DNA of 39,449 bases from Treponema sp. (lineage in GTDB: Bacteria; Spirochaetota; Spirochaetia; Treponematales; Breznakiellaceae), in the NCBI GenBank assembly GCA_031258305.1, contig JAIRNA010000081.1:1-39449 (forward strand), written 5' to 3'. Position numbers and translations under genes: made by a program. This document shows, one piece after another, positions 16,843-24,945 of this stretch. Position 1 is the stretch's first letter. Each line of letters begins with the position of its first letter. The notes below the pieces were generated by a model. The model was not told where the DNA came from and ran no database searches. It was given only the letters and a program-made list of their open reading frames with translations.

Positions 16843-17759
16843 ATGAGGAAAAGTTTTTATCAATGGTTTAGGAAAAGCACATTAAAAAGTTGGCTGAAAA
16901 AAGTTTTGCCCGGCAGCATTATCCGAAAAGGTGCCTATTTTTATAATCAACAATGGAAAAAGAAAAAGCAAAACATTTCTCCAATGACAATGTTGGGCTT
17001 TGAGACTCATATTGTGGAACATTGCAATCTGAATTGTAGTTCCTGTTGTCATTTCTCCCCGCTTGCACATAAAGAATATCTGGATCCAAGTGTTTTTGAA
17101 AATGATTGCAAAAGAATTTCAGAATTAACAAAAGAGTTACGGTATCTGCGTTTATTAGGCGGCGAACCATTGCTGCATCCCCAAATAAACGATTTTTTTG
17201 ATATTGCGCGAAAACATTTTCCTGGAAGCCCCATTCAATTAACAACAAACGGAATTTTGCTTCCAAAAATGCCTGATGCTTTTTGGGAAAATTGCATAAG
17301 AAATGACATAGAGGTCAATGTTACAGATTATCCAATAAATATACATTTTGAAAGAGTGTCCCACTGGAAGAATAAAGGCGTAAACTTGAATTATAACCCC
17401 ACGGCAATAAATTTTTCCACTTTGCGCCTATAGATGTTACAGGCGGACAGAATAAACGCCATAATTTTGAGAATTGCGGGTATCCAAACAATTTTTGTAT
17501 AACGCTAAGAGGCGGGAGATTATATACATGCTGTATAGCGGCGCATGCATGGATTTTCAATGAATATTTTAACGAAAACCTTGATGATAGCGAAGAAAAT
17601 AGTATAGATATATACAAAGTAAAAAGTACAAATGAGATATTAGACTTTTTATGCAAGCCGATCCCGTTTTGCAAGCATTGTAATATCAAAGAATTTGTTT
17701 ACGGTATAGTATGGTATGTATCAAAGAAGGAAATAAATGAATGGACATTTGGTAAGTAA
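16843..17759 (+). CDS. Radical SAM protein with internal -1 frameshift
   Basis: A radical SAM enzyme of the CNLNCSSCCHFSPLA type, often found in polysaccharide or peptide-modification loci. The 4Fe-4S motif is C61-x3-C65-x2-C68, followed by the GGEP motif (RLLGGEPLLH). The zero frame ends at a TAG at 17431. The natural continuation, GGQNKRHNFENCGYPNNFC and onward to CKPIPFCKHCNIKEF, runs in the -1 frame to 17759. It contains the further cysteines expected in the C-terminal part, and the joined product is about 305 residues. The frames meet at A-AAT-TTT (17409-17415), a perfect X-XXY-YYZ slippery heptamer, so this is either programmed frameshifting or loss of one T from a T-run. The gene is AT-richer than its neighbours and lies between two 64-bp repeats. 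GGAGG lies 13 bases before this ATG, closer to an out-of-frame ATG at 16834. Confidence 0.75.
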
Positions 17760-17770
17760 TGCGGCGCTCG

Positions 17771-17834
17771 CAGTATTGCGTACAAGGCGGAAGGCGTTCT
17801 GTAAAAACAGGCGCCGCCTGTGGGAACCGCCGCC
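17771..17834 (+). repeat. 64-bp structured direct repeat, copy 2
   Basis: Second copy, beginning 11 bases after the stop of the frameshifted radical SAM gene. Changes relative to copy 1 preserve or extend the inner stem (ACAGGC/GCCTGT here), which suggests the fold matters or that the copies descend from a structured element. Confidence 0.85.
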
Positions 17835-17890
17835 TTCCATTAATTTTGAAGTTTCTAAAATATAAAGAGATTTTTATGAAAATTAATGAT

Positions 17891-17919
17891 TTGACAAAAA
17901 TCGGATTCTTTTTTATAAT
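17891..17919 (+). promoter_or_regulatory. Perfect consensus promoter abutting the GldG start
   Basis: TTGACA (17891-17896), 17-base spacer, TATAAT (17914-17919). The ATG of the GldG-like gene begins 8 bases after the -10 element and no Shine-Dalgarno sequence is present. The expected start of transcription lies within one or two bases of the ATG. Confidence 0.8.
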
Positions 17920-17927
17920 AGATAAGT

Positions 17928-19511
17928 ATGACAAAGAAGCAATTCACCATTATTACGGTTCTATCTGTAACCGTCATTGTTTTGGGCTTGCTCATAAGCA
18001 GGCGTTTGTGGTTCAGACTTGATCTCACGCGAAATCATGCCTACACCATTTCTGAGGTTTCTAAAAATCTTTACAAAGAGATTCCAGACCAAGTTCTGCT
18101 TACCTATTATCTTTCCGGGAAGCTTGCAGTAATGACTCCGATTCCCGCGGAAATTGAAGACCTTCTGCGGGAATATGCAGCGTATTCACATGGCAAAATT
18201 CGCGTCATGGTCAAGGACCCCGCAAAGGCGCAAATCACCAGCATGGTTGAACAGCTTGGAATTCAGCCCCAGCAGATACAGAACATTGAAAAAGACGAGG
18301 CAAGTATCGCAACCGTATATTCCGGCATCGTCATCGAATATCTGGACCAGACTGAAGTTCTGCCGGTAGTGTTCTCCCTAGACACGCTTGAATACGACAT
18401 AACTAGTCGAATCCGTTCTATGATTCGGGGAACCAATGTGGAACTCGGCGTTATCGTGGGTGATGAGTCCAAGCAGTGGACGCAAGATTATCAATACCTG
18501 GACCAAGCCTTGAAACAAGCAGGTTTCACTGTACGTGAAATCAATTCTGGCGATGAAATTCCAGACGCGTTGAACGTTCTTTTTGTGTTCGGCGGTGTCG
18601 AGAGCCTTGATGATTGGGCGCTCTACCGCATAGATAGGTATATCCAGATGGGTGGAAACGTGCTTTTTGCAACCGAAGCGGTTGCCATCGACACGCAGGG
18701 GTCCCTCGATGCCCGCCTTATGGAAGATAAAGGTCTGCTCAAAATGCTTGCGGCGGCCGGGGTGACCGTTATGCCTGCCCTTGTGCTCGATCGTTCCGCT
18801 CTGACCATACAGTACCAGACCGCGACCAGTTCCGGTGTGCGCCAATACCGTATAAGCCGCTACCCGCTGTGGATCGGCGTTCTCGCCAACAACGGCAACC
18901 CGAAACAGCCTATAACTGCCCGTTTCAACGGACTCGACCTCTTCTGGGCAAGCCCTCTTGAACTTAACCCGCCCGGTTCTGTAACGGCTGAACCGCTTTT
19001 TACGAGCACGCCGGAGGCCTGGCTTCAAACAAAGAATTTTTCGGCAAACCCCGAGTTCGGTGCGGCTTTTGACACGGAATCAGACACCATAGGGCAAAAA
19101 ACATTAGGCGTGATGCTTTCCGGTCTGTTTCCTAGCTATTTTAACGGTCAACCCAAGCCGATACGCGAAGGATCCGATGAAATTCTGCCCGATCTACCTA
19201 CAGTACCAAAAGAAGCGCGCATTATCGTTATTGGCGACAGCGATGCGGCATCTACCTTTATCCAACGCCGCGAAAATCTGGACTTTATGGTGCAAGTTGG
19301 GCTTTACCTGTCCAATGACTCCGATATTATTGGCATACGAAACAGACAGCCCCAGGCAGGACGACTCGACAAAATTTTAGACCCAGTGAAAGAAGCCGCT
19401 GTGATGAACTCGGTCCGCATCGTCAATTTGGGACTTATCCCTATTCTGGTCATTGGATGCGGCTTACTACTGGCATGGAGACGGAAAAAAGGAGTGAAAC
19501 ATGACATATAA
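17928..19511 (+). CDS. GldG-like ABC transporter auxiliary protein
   Basis: A 527-residue protein of the GldG / ABC_transp_aux family, named after the gliding-motility proteins of Bacteroidetes but widespread in spirochaetes. A membrane segment lies at residues 7-24, followed by the typical FRLDLTRNHAYTISEVSKNLYK. A large extracytoplasmic part resembling an IFT52/GIFT-type sensor domain follows, and a second membrane segment lies near the C-terminus (about 500-518) before a basic tail. Such proteins normally follow an ABC ATPase and an ABC-2 permease; neither is upstream here, where the radical SAM cassette lies instead. The gene overlaps the DUF4340 gene by 11 bases. A perfect promoter abuts the start. 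Confidence 0.85.
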   Translation: MTKKQFTIITVLSVTVIVLGLLISRRLWFRLDLTRNHAYTISEVSKNLYKEIPDQVLLTYYLSGKLAVMTPIPAEIEDLLREYAAYSHGKIRVMVKDPAKAQITSMVEQLGIQPQQIQNIEKDEASIATVYSGIVIEYLDQTEVLPVVFSLDTLEYDITSRIRSMIRGTNVELGVIVGDESKQWTQDYQYLDQALKQAGFTVREINSGDEIPDALNVLFVFGGVESLDDWALYRIDRYIQMGGNVLFATEAVAIDTQGSLDARLMEDKGLLKMLAAAGVTVMPALVLDRSALTIQYQTATSSGVRQYRISRYPLWIGVLANNGNPKQPITARFNGLDLFWASPLELNPPGSVTAEPLFTSTPEAWLQTKNFSANPEFGAAFDTESDTIGQKTLGVMLSGLFPSYFNGQPKPIREGSDEILPDLPTVPKEARIIVIGDSDAASTFIQRRENLDFMVQVGLYLSNDSDIIGIRNRQPQAGRLDKILDPVKEAAVMNSVRIVNLGLIPILVIGCGLLLAWRRKKGVKHDI

Positions 19512-20439
19512 TAAGAAATTGACCATATTGAGCGGTTTGATCGGGATTTTGGCGATGGTGTACGGGGGGACGCTTATTTTTGACCCGGAGCGGATGAATG
19601 CACGGGACGCGGTGTTTGCGTGGCTTGATGCAAAATCCGTACCTCACGTTTCGGGCATTGAAATAAGTAACTCAAACGGCAAAATAAATCTTGTGAAGAA
19701 AGACGAGGCATGGTTCGTTGAGACTGACGGGCGAGAATATACGGCAAAAGATGCACGAGTATTGGATTTGCTTAACCTTTTATCCAAAAAAGATGCCTAT
19801 CCGGTGCGCGGCAGGGAAAGCGCATCCTTTGAACGACTGGGACTTACCGAGGACAAGGCAAACAGGCTTATCATTCGGGGCGGAGACGCGGTATTTCTAG
19901 ATATGTTTGTGGGCAATGAAGCAACGACCGGACAAATCTACTTGAGGAAAAATGGATTGAACGAGGCGCGTACAAGCGCGGATTCGCTCGATCTATACGT
20001 TGCGGGAAGTAAAATTTCGTGGTACAACCTCCGACTATTCCCGGAAACCGAAAAGCTAACCATTGATTTTGTTCAAGCTCTTGATGTCACCCTGCCGCCA
20101 ATCGACGAAGAAAAAACACCGCCACCGATAATGCTTGCGCGGGTTGAAGGCGGATGGACAGTCAATGGCGAAAAAGTAGACGCCGCTAAAGCTGAATCCT
20201 ATATCCACGGCGTACTGGACGCGGAAGGTGAAGACTTTGCGGCAGAGCCTTTTCTTATCGGTTCCGCTGAAGGTAAAATCGTGATACAGCTCGGCAATGG
20301 AACAAACCGCGTCGTAAGCGTAGGCGCTCTGTCGGATGCAAACAAGCGGGACGCGGTAGTTTCCGGGTCGGATTACGTTTATATACTCTCAAAATGGACG
20401 CTTGACCGATTGTTCAGATCAGCGGATAGTTTTAAATAA
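19501..20439 (+). CDS. DUF4340 membrane-anchored protein
   Basis: A 312-residue protein with one N-terminal membrane segment (LTILSGLIGILAMVYGGTLIF) and an exported domain of the DUF4340 type, built from repeated short beta units such as EAWFVETDGREYTAKDARV and GGWTVNGEKVDAAKAE. The family almost always follows GldG-like genes, as here, and is thought to work with the associated ABC system in the envelope. The start lies inside the end of the GldG gene in another frame, so translation is probably coupled. The function of the pair in the absence of adjacent ATPase and permease genes is unclear. Confidence 0.85.
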   Translation: MTYNKKLTILSGLIGILAMVYGGTLIFDPERMNARDAVFAWLDAKSVPHVSGIEISNSNGKINLVKKDEAWFVETDGREYTAKDARVLDLLNLLSKKDAYPVRGRESASFERLGLTEDKANRLIIRGGDAVFLDMFVGNEATTGQIYLRKNGLNEARTSADSLDLYVAGSKISWYNLRLFPETEKLTIDFVQALDVTLPPIDEEKTPPPIMLARVEGGWTVNGEKVDAAKAESYIHGVLDAEGEDFAAEPFLIGSAEGKIVIQLGNGTNRVVSVGALSDANKRDAVVSGSDYVYILSKWTLDRLFRSADSFK

Positions 20440-20642
20440 TGCCGCCTTAATGGCGCCATGCGCTTTTTAGCTCGAATCAAAAAGGCGGTACCATTGGTGT
20501 CAGACACCAATCATTCCCCGGTGCTGCCTTTTAATAGCGCCAGACACCAAATCTTTGCGTATGTGGGGGAACAAATCCCCCAGCTCCCCCCCCGTTTTCC
20601 GCCCCTTAGGGCGGAGTATTAACCTTTTTATAAAAATGAAAT
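20440..20642. repeat. Intergenic region with dispersed palindromes
   Basis: Contains GGTGTCAGACACC at 20496-20508 and a degenerate half copy at 20537-20548. A GGGGG/CCCCC inverted repeat lies around 20564-20582, and a CCGCCC/GGGCGG hairpin at 20599-20614 between the convergent gene ends. Confidence 0.7.
20599..20614. terminator. Possible terminator hairpin between convergent genes
   Basis: CCGCCC-CTTA-GGGCGG stem-loop 160 bases after the DUF4340 gene and 29 bases beyond the end of the minus-strand lipoprotein gene. A T-rich stretch follows only after a gap, so efficiency is uncertain. Confidence 0.4.
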
Positions 20643-21794
20643 TCAGGGGGTTCCCAGCTTGAGTTCCACTGTCCGCTCTTCGCCGTCTTCAAGAACAGTG
20701 AAATTCTTCACTCTAGAAACATCCATATTCCACATATCCGCATCGCTTATTTCCCGCGCCGCTTTCCCGTTAATCCTCGTAATGACCGTTCTTCCAGTTA
20801 TACCATATTCGACGTTCAGAACGCTTCCCTCGACAATTCCAAGCGTAATTCCTTCAGGAATCCTATAGAATGAATAAATTCCCGATTCCTCTATCTTTTC
20901 AACCACCGCTTTTTCCAAAGGAAACAACTTTTTCTCATCTCTTTCCGCGTTAATACGTGTATAATACAAACCGCTGGAGCTAAAAGGAAGGTTGGTGAAA
21001 TCAAAAAGCACGTCGTAATCTTTCAAAAATTCAATGCCAAGCAGTCCCCGCGAATTATTCCCGTCAAACCAACTTGAGTTCGGGACAATAGCCTTATTCT
21101 CAAAAACATCGTCAAAAACTGATATTTTATGTGTTTTTACCAGATAAATGCTCTGCGTTTTTAAAAGTATTTTTCTATATTCGTTTTCTGTCTTTCCAAC
21201 TATAACCGAGGAAGGAAAATACATTTCCTGCGCTCCGGTGTCGACAATAAACGGCGACTTTCTCCCGTCCACGTCAACCGGAATACAAAAAAAACACCCT
21301 TCTAATGTCACCGGCACAAATTTTTCAAAGCGCGCCGGTTTCTTCTTGTGAAGTATTATTTTCTTCTTTGAAAAAGAGAGTTCGCACCAGTAACCCTCAA
21401 AAATGGTTATTCCCAGAACTCCGTCAAGACCTTCAGGTTCCAGCGTCCTATTCCGCAAACTCGCCGTTGTTCTCGTAATCACCGACGCGCCTTTTAAACG
21501 CACACCTTCTATAATTATTTCCGGTAAATAATAATAATTCACTTCTTCAGGATTCTCAAAATAAAAAGCCATCACTCCACTTTGGGAGAACTCCAAATTG
21601 CTGAAGTCGCAATCAAATAGCGAAACATCCGCGCCGGTGTCCCAAAAAAACTTTCCACTTTTTCCATTTATATTGGCATTTAGAATAATTCTATTATTAG
21701 CTAATTCAAAGGGAATTTCTTTTCTTCCATCGCAAGAAAAGAATAATATAAAGATAACAAGGAAGAGAAATATTTTGGCTGTTGATTTTCGCAT
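20643..21794 (-). CDS. Two-DTG aspartic-protease-like lipoprotein with C-terminal PDZ-like region
   Basis: A 383-residue lipoprotein. The signal peptide ends in ILFFSC, lipidated at C21. The mature part has two copies of a retropepsin-like fold in one chain: D52 in FFWDTGADVSLFD and D185 in PFIVDTGAQEMYFP. Each copy is followed by the second family motif, GLDGVLGITIFEGY and RGLLGIEFLKDYDVLFDF. Residues from about 300 onward (GITLGIVEGSVLNVEYGITGRTVITRINGKAAREISDAD) resemble a PDZ domain. Established knowledge: two DTG motifs brought together form an aspartic-protease active site; bacterial proteins of this kind are mostly uncharacterised. Inference: an envelope protease or a non-catalytic peptide-binding relative. 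AGGAGAG precedes the ATG. It is transcribed alone, downstream of a TAGACTTGT inverted repeat. Confidence 0.78.
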   Translation of the reverse strand: MRKSTAKIFLFLVIFILFFSCDGRKEIPFELANNRIILNANINGKSGKFFWDTGADVSLFDCDFSNLEFSQSGVMAFYFENPEEVNYYYLPEIIIEGVRLKGASVITRTTASLRNRTLEPEGLDGVLGITIFEGYWCELSFSKKKIILHKKKPARFEKFVPVTLEGCFFCIPVDVDGRKSPFIVDTGAQEMYFPSSVIVGKTENEYRKILLKTQSIYLVKTHKISVFDDVFENKAIVPNSSWFDGNNSRGLLGIEFLKDYDVLFDFTNLPFSSSGLYYTRINAERDEKKLFPLEKAVVEKIEESGIYSFYRIPEGITLGIVEGSVLNVEYGITGRTVITRINGKAAREISDADMWNMDVSRVKNFTVLEDGEERTVELKLGTP

Positions 21795-21814
21795 AAGGCT
21801 CTCCTAAAATTATA

Positions 21815-21849
21815 TAGACTTGTCCGGGAAAACGTATCGAACAAGTCTA
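21815..21849. repeat. 9-bp inverted repeat upstream of the protease-like gene
   Basis: TAGACTTGT (21815-21823) and ACAAGTCTA (21841-21849) flank a 17-base loop, 21 bases upstream of the start at 21794. It could be an operator or a hairpin in the 5' leader. The rest of the 200-base gap to the MATE gene shows nothing else clear. Confidence 0.5.
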
Positions 21850-21996
21850 CTTTAGCGTTTTTAACTACTTTTAATGTTTTGAGCAGTTATTCCGCCATAA
21901 CAGGTCTTTTGTTGCGTCTTTCATACTACACCTCGCTTTCAAAGTTGTCAATAGCTGGGCACAAAAAATATCTCGCATAACTATTCTTTTTGAAAA

Positions 21997-23397
21997 TCAT
22001 TCGCCTTTACCAATTGTCAGGTTTCGCACCCAACGTTCTTTATTGAAGAAATAGCGGGCAATGAAGTATTTAATGACATCGGTGGTTTTCAGCACTGCGA
22101 ACATTGTCACGGGTCCTATATCCGTGAGTAAGGCGAGGATGAAAGCGCCCGGAACCAACAAGAAGAGACTCACCGAGACATCCGCATACATACCCATTGC
22201 TGCATCTCCGCCTGAACGGGAAATAGCGAACAGAGCGTTCAAGAGGCACCAGAGCGGCAGATAGACCAGAATCACAAACACAAGCCCCAGACTGATGCGC
22301 CGTGCATCTTCGGTGAGGTTTGAAAAAACCAGTGGAATGAGTAGTATTGCCAAACCCGCCCCCAATACCGCGACGACTGCGCCTGCGACGACCGCGCCTG
22401 ATTTTATCCACACGGCTTTCTGTCGCGCCTCATTGAGTTTGCCCGCGCCCAGGTCCCCGCCGATGATGACAGCGGACACGGTCCAGATGCCTCCGAAAAG
22501 CAGGAAGAGGATGTTCGCTATAGTGTAGCCGGCCGCCATACCTGCGACCGTTTCCGCGCCGCCACGCCCGTTGTAGAGCGCGGTTATAACGGTTTCGCTC
22601 CCTATCCACGAAATTTCCGACAGGAACATCATCACAGATTTTAAAAGAATTTCCTTCACCAAACGTCCATTGATTTTGAACAGAGACAAGAAACCGATAA
22701 AGAAATTTGTTTTTTCCCGATGGACATAGAACAGGAATACGCCGACTTCGAAATACCGTGCTATGACCGTAGCGATTGCGGCACCCTGAATTTCAAGGCG
22801 GGGTATCCCTAGGTTGCCATAAATCAGTAACCAGTTCCCGAAAGTATTTACCAGAGTGGCGGCCGCGGAGATAATCAGTGGAATTTTAGGGGTACCTGTT
22901 TCGCGGAAAGCGCTCCCGATAGCTGAAGAGAGGGCTATGGGGAAGAGGGCGAAGGAGGTTATTCGAAGATAATCCGCGCCTGCAGCGATAATTTTCACCC
23001 GCTCGCTATTGCCTATCGTCATCATTCCGAGCATCTTTTCGGGAATGAGCCAGCACAAGGCAAAGTAGACCGTAGACACGAGTAAGGCAAAGAGGGCCTT
23101 AAATCGGTAGGCGTGCTGCATACCGTTGATGTCCCGCGCTCCTTTGAATTGCGCCAGGTAAATACCACCCGCCCCGCACATCACATTGACAATAACGATA
23201 AAGGTAAAGGTGAGTTGGTTGGATACGTTGACGCTTGCCATACTCACGTCTCCAAGCCCTGCGACCATGAAATTGTCTATGAGGGAAACCATACCGGTTA
23301 TGAGCTGTTGCAGTATCACCGGCAGGGCGACGCTCAAGGCCTCACGGTAAAACGACCATGTTCCGAATCTTCGTACGCACGTATTTACTTGAGACAA
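21997..23397 (-). CDS. MATE-family efflux transporter
   Basis: A 466-residue integral membrane protein with about twelve hydrophobic segments in two similar halves. Typical MATE features are present: ALPVILQQLITGMVSLIDNFMVAGLGDVSMASV near the N-terminus, the FRETGTPKIPLIISAAATLVNTFGNWLLIYG stretch of the first half, and IWTVSAVIIGGDLGAGKLNEA in the second. MATE exporters expel cationic drugs or metabolites using sodium or proton gradients. The start is a TTG with GGAAG just upstream, inside the end of the preceding lipoprotein gene (13-base overlap), so the two are coupled. Confidence 0.9.
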   Translation of the reverse strand: MSQVNTCVRRFGTWSFYREALSVALPVILQQLITGMVSLIDNFMVAGLGDVSMASVNVSNQLTFTFIVIVNVMCGAGGIYLAQFKGARDINGMQHAYRFKALFALLVSTVYFALCWLIPEKMLGMMTIGNSERVKIIAAGADYLRITSFALFPIALSSAIGSAFRETGTPKIPLIISAAATLVNTFGNWLLIYGNLGIPRLEIQGAAIATVIARYFEVGVFLFYVHREKTNFFIGFLSLFKINGRLVKEILLKSVMMFLSEISWIGSETVITALYNGRGGAETVAGMAAGYTIANILFLLFGGIWTVSAVIIGGDLGAGKLNEARQKAVWIKSGAVVAGAVVAVLGAGLAILLIPLVFSNLTEDARRISLGLVFVILVYLPLWCLLNALFAISRSGGDAAMGMYADVSVSLFLLVPGAFILALLTDIGPVTMFAVLKTTDVIKYFIARYFFNKERWVRNLTIGKGE

Positions 23398-24731
23398 ACA
23401 ACTTCCGTGAGGTTAAGCCGTCTGGCATCTACTTTCACGTCCTGTTTTCTGATGGATTCAAGCAAACCGTTGTTTCCGTAGTAGTTTATGGTGAAAGAAT
23501 AGGTGCCAGGTTCGAGCGTTATACCACCCACATAGGCGTTTCCGGGAAAGTACCGTGAGGCGCGGAGGTCAGCCTGCTCGCTCAATTCGTTTGTTACTTT
23601 CCCGATAGCGCCTACGAGCTTGAGAATATTGCCGACCATGGCCACATTGGAATCATCACTATCAGCCATATTCTTGCCGATATCGCTTGCCGCCTTTGCC
23701 GATACAGCCTTGACGGTTGCCCGTAAGGTGGTTTTGAAGGTGAGTAGACCGATTTTTGATTGGAACGTCTCCCGCGACACTGCTTCCATATTTTCAATTT
23801 TCTCAAGATTAAACGTCTCCCCCCCATCGAGAACCACTGCGATTCTGGTGATTTGCGAGGGTCTGTATTGCAGTTCCGGGAGGGCGATCTTGATGTATTC
23901 CCCTAAGCCGATTCCGATTGGTATGCGGATTATATTCTCTCGTTTGATTGGCGATAGGCCGCCGAAACCGATGACATTCAAGCGCGCCTTGCCGCTTGGT
24001 ATATTTAATTCTTGATCTACGGATGCGGGCAGAGGAAAGTTATAGATTTCCGGCGCATTGGCATACGCGGCTTGGAGCCACTCGCGGTCGATACGCGCAT
24101 CGTCGGCGCCGCCTGTCCCCCGATAGAAGAGCATACTCAGATACCTCCCGAGTGCGGAGTTGGCAAATTTTGAAACCTGAAATTCAGGGGACTGTACCGC
24201 GCTGCCTCCACTTTCCTTTTCCGCTTCCTCCTGAAGCTTCTGTTTCATTGCCGCATATTTTGTGGTTAAGTATTCCAGTTTTTCATTCATACGGCGGACT
24301 TCGACTAAGGCTCCGTCTATGTCGCCCATATGGTAATAGTTCAGAGCGTTGAAGGCGTTGATGTAGATATCTTCATAATCCTCGCCTGCATAGTCGAGCG
24401 TGGTATCGTTGATGAAAAGGGATGCCGCGGTTTGCGTTACACTCTTCGTATAGGCGTCCTGGATAGCCTGTTCACCGTCTTGCAGCAGGCGGATGGATTC
24501 GTCGTAGCTTTCCGCGTAATGGTGTAACATGCCGCCGTCGAGGTAATAAAGAATGGCGCTGTTTTTTCCGTATAGTGTATTCTTTTCACTTTCGACCGCT
24601 GCGGCTGCGTTACCGTAAGCGCCTGACGAAACGGCTGAATCGATGGGCACATACGCGTCTGCGGTCGCGCAGGAAAAAAACAAAACGGCCGCGCTATAAA
24701 GTACCGCCGCTGTGAATATTATATGCTTCAT
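23385..24731 (-). CDS. COG3014-like lipoprotein
   Basis: A 448-residue lipoprotein with a lipobox AVLFFSC at residue 21. The N-terminal half (about 30-180) is helical with TPR-like character: YLDGGMLHHYAESYDESIRLLQDGEQAI and YEDIYINAFNALNYYHMGDIDGALVEVRRMNEKLEYL. This is the pattern of COG3014 proteins, which in other bacteria lie in envelope lipoprotein loci. The C-terminal half is beta-rich and ends in a PEGA-like strand set (GGITLEPGTYSFTINYYGNNG). A GGAGAA site precedes the ATG. Function unknown. Coupling to the MATE gene may simply reflect shared transcription. Confidence 0.75.
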   Translation of the reverse strand: MKHIIFTAAVLYSAAVLFFSCATADAYVPIDSAVSSGAYGNAAAAVESEKNTLYGKNSAILYYLDGGMLHHYAESYDESIRLLQDGEQAIQDAYTKSVTQTAASLFINDTTLDYAGEDYEDIYINAFNALNYYHMGDIDGALVEVRRMNEKLEYLTTKYAAMKQKLQEEAEKESGGSAVQSPEFQVSKFANSALGRYLSMLFYRGTGGADDARIDREWLQAAYANAPEIYNFPLPASVDQELNIPSGKARLNVIGFGGLSPIKRENIIRIPIGIGLGEYIKIALPELQYRPSQITRIAVVLDGGETFNLEKIENMEAVSRETFQSKIGLLTFKTTLRATVKAVSAKAASDIGKNMADSDDSNVAMVGNILKLVGAIGKVTNELSEQADLRASRYFPGNAYVGGITLEPGTYSFTINYYGNNGLLESIRKQDVKVDARRLNLTEVVCLK

Positions 24732-24897
24732 TACTAATTCTCCTTTCTAAAAGCTGTATTTTCCACGTCTTAATATTAAAATATCTATGGCTTTTTGTCA
24801 ACCGTTTTTTTTGATGAGCGAGCGGTGTCAGACACCCCGTCGCCGTGCTGCCACACGGTGTCAGACACCGTGTCCCGTGTCTGACACCAAAAAAAAA
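24732..24897. repeat. Intergenic region with three dispersed palindromes
   Basis: GTGTCWGACACC elements at 24824-24836, 24857-24869 and 24876-24888. The last two are adjacent and have opposite central bases. The three lie between the COG3014-like gene and the terminator of the upstream lipoprotein operon. Confidence 0.8.
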
Positions 24898-24920
24898 CCC
24901 CGCCCTAGGGCGGGGTTTTT
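24889..24920. terminator. Bidirectional intrinsic terminator
   Basis: Perfect stem CCCCGCCC/GGGCGGGG (24898-24915) with a TA centre, nine A on the left and five T on the right, so it works in either direction. It lies 26 bases after the end of the minus-strand gene at 24946. Confidence 0.85.
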
Positions 24921-24945
24921 CATTCTTTATTAAAATGAGGCGCTA

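Noticed and set aside
16550-16871. Open frames on both strands across the hairpin run and first 64-bp repeat
   Set aside because: Arginine-rich, no ribosome-binding site, and they overlap structured repeats. The FRLVRNT similarity to an FGE-sulfatase end is too short to call a pseudogene.
17759-18022. Short frame overlapping the second repeat and the GldG start
   Set aside because: It runs out of frame into the well-supported GldG gene and shows no family similarity.
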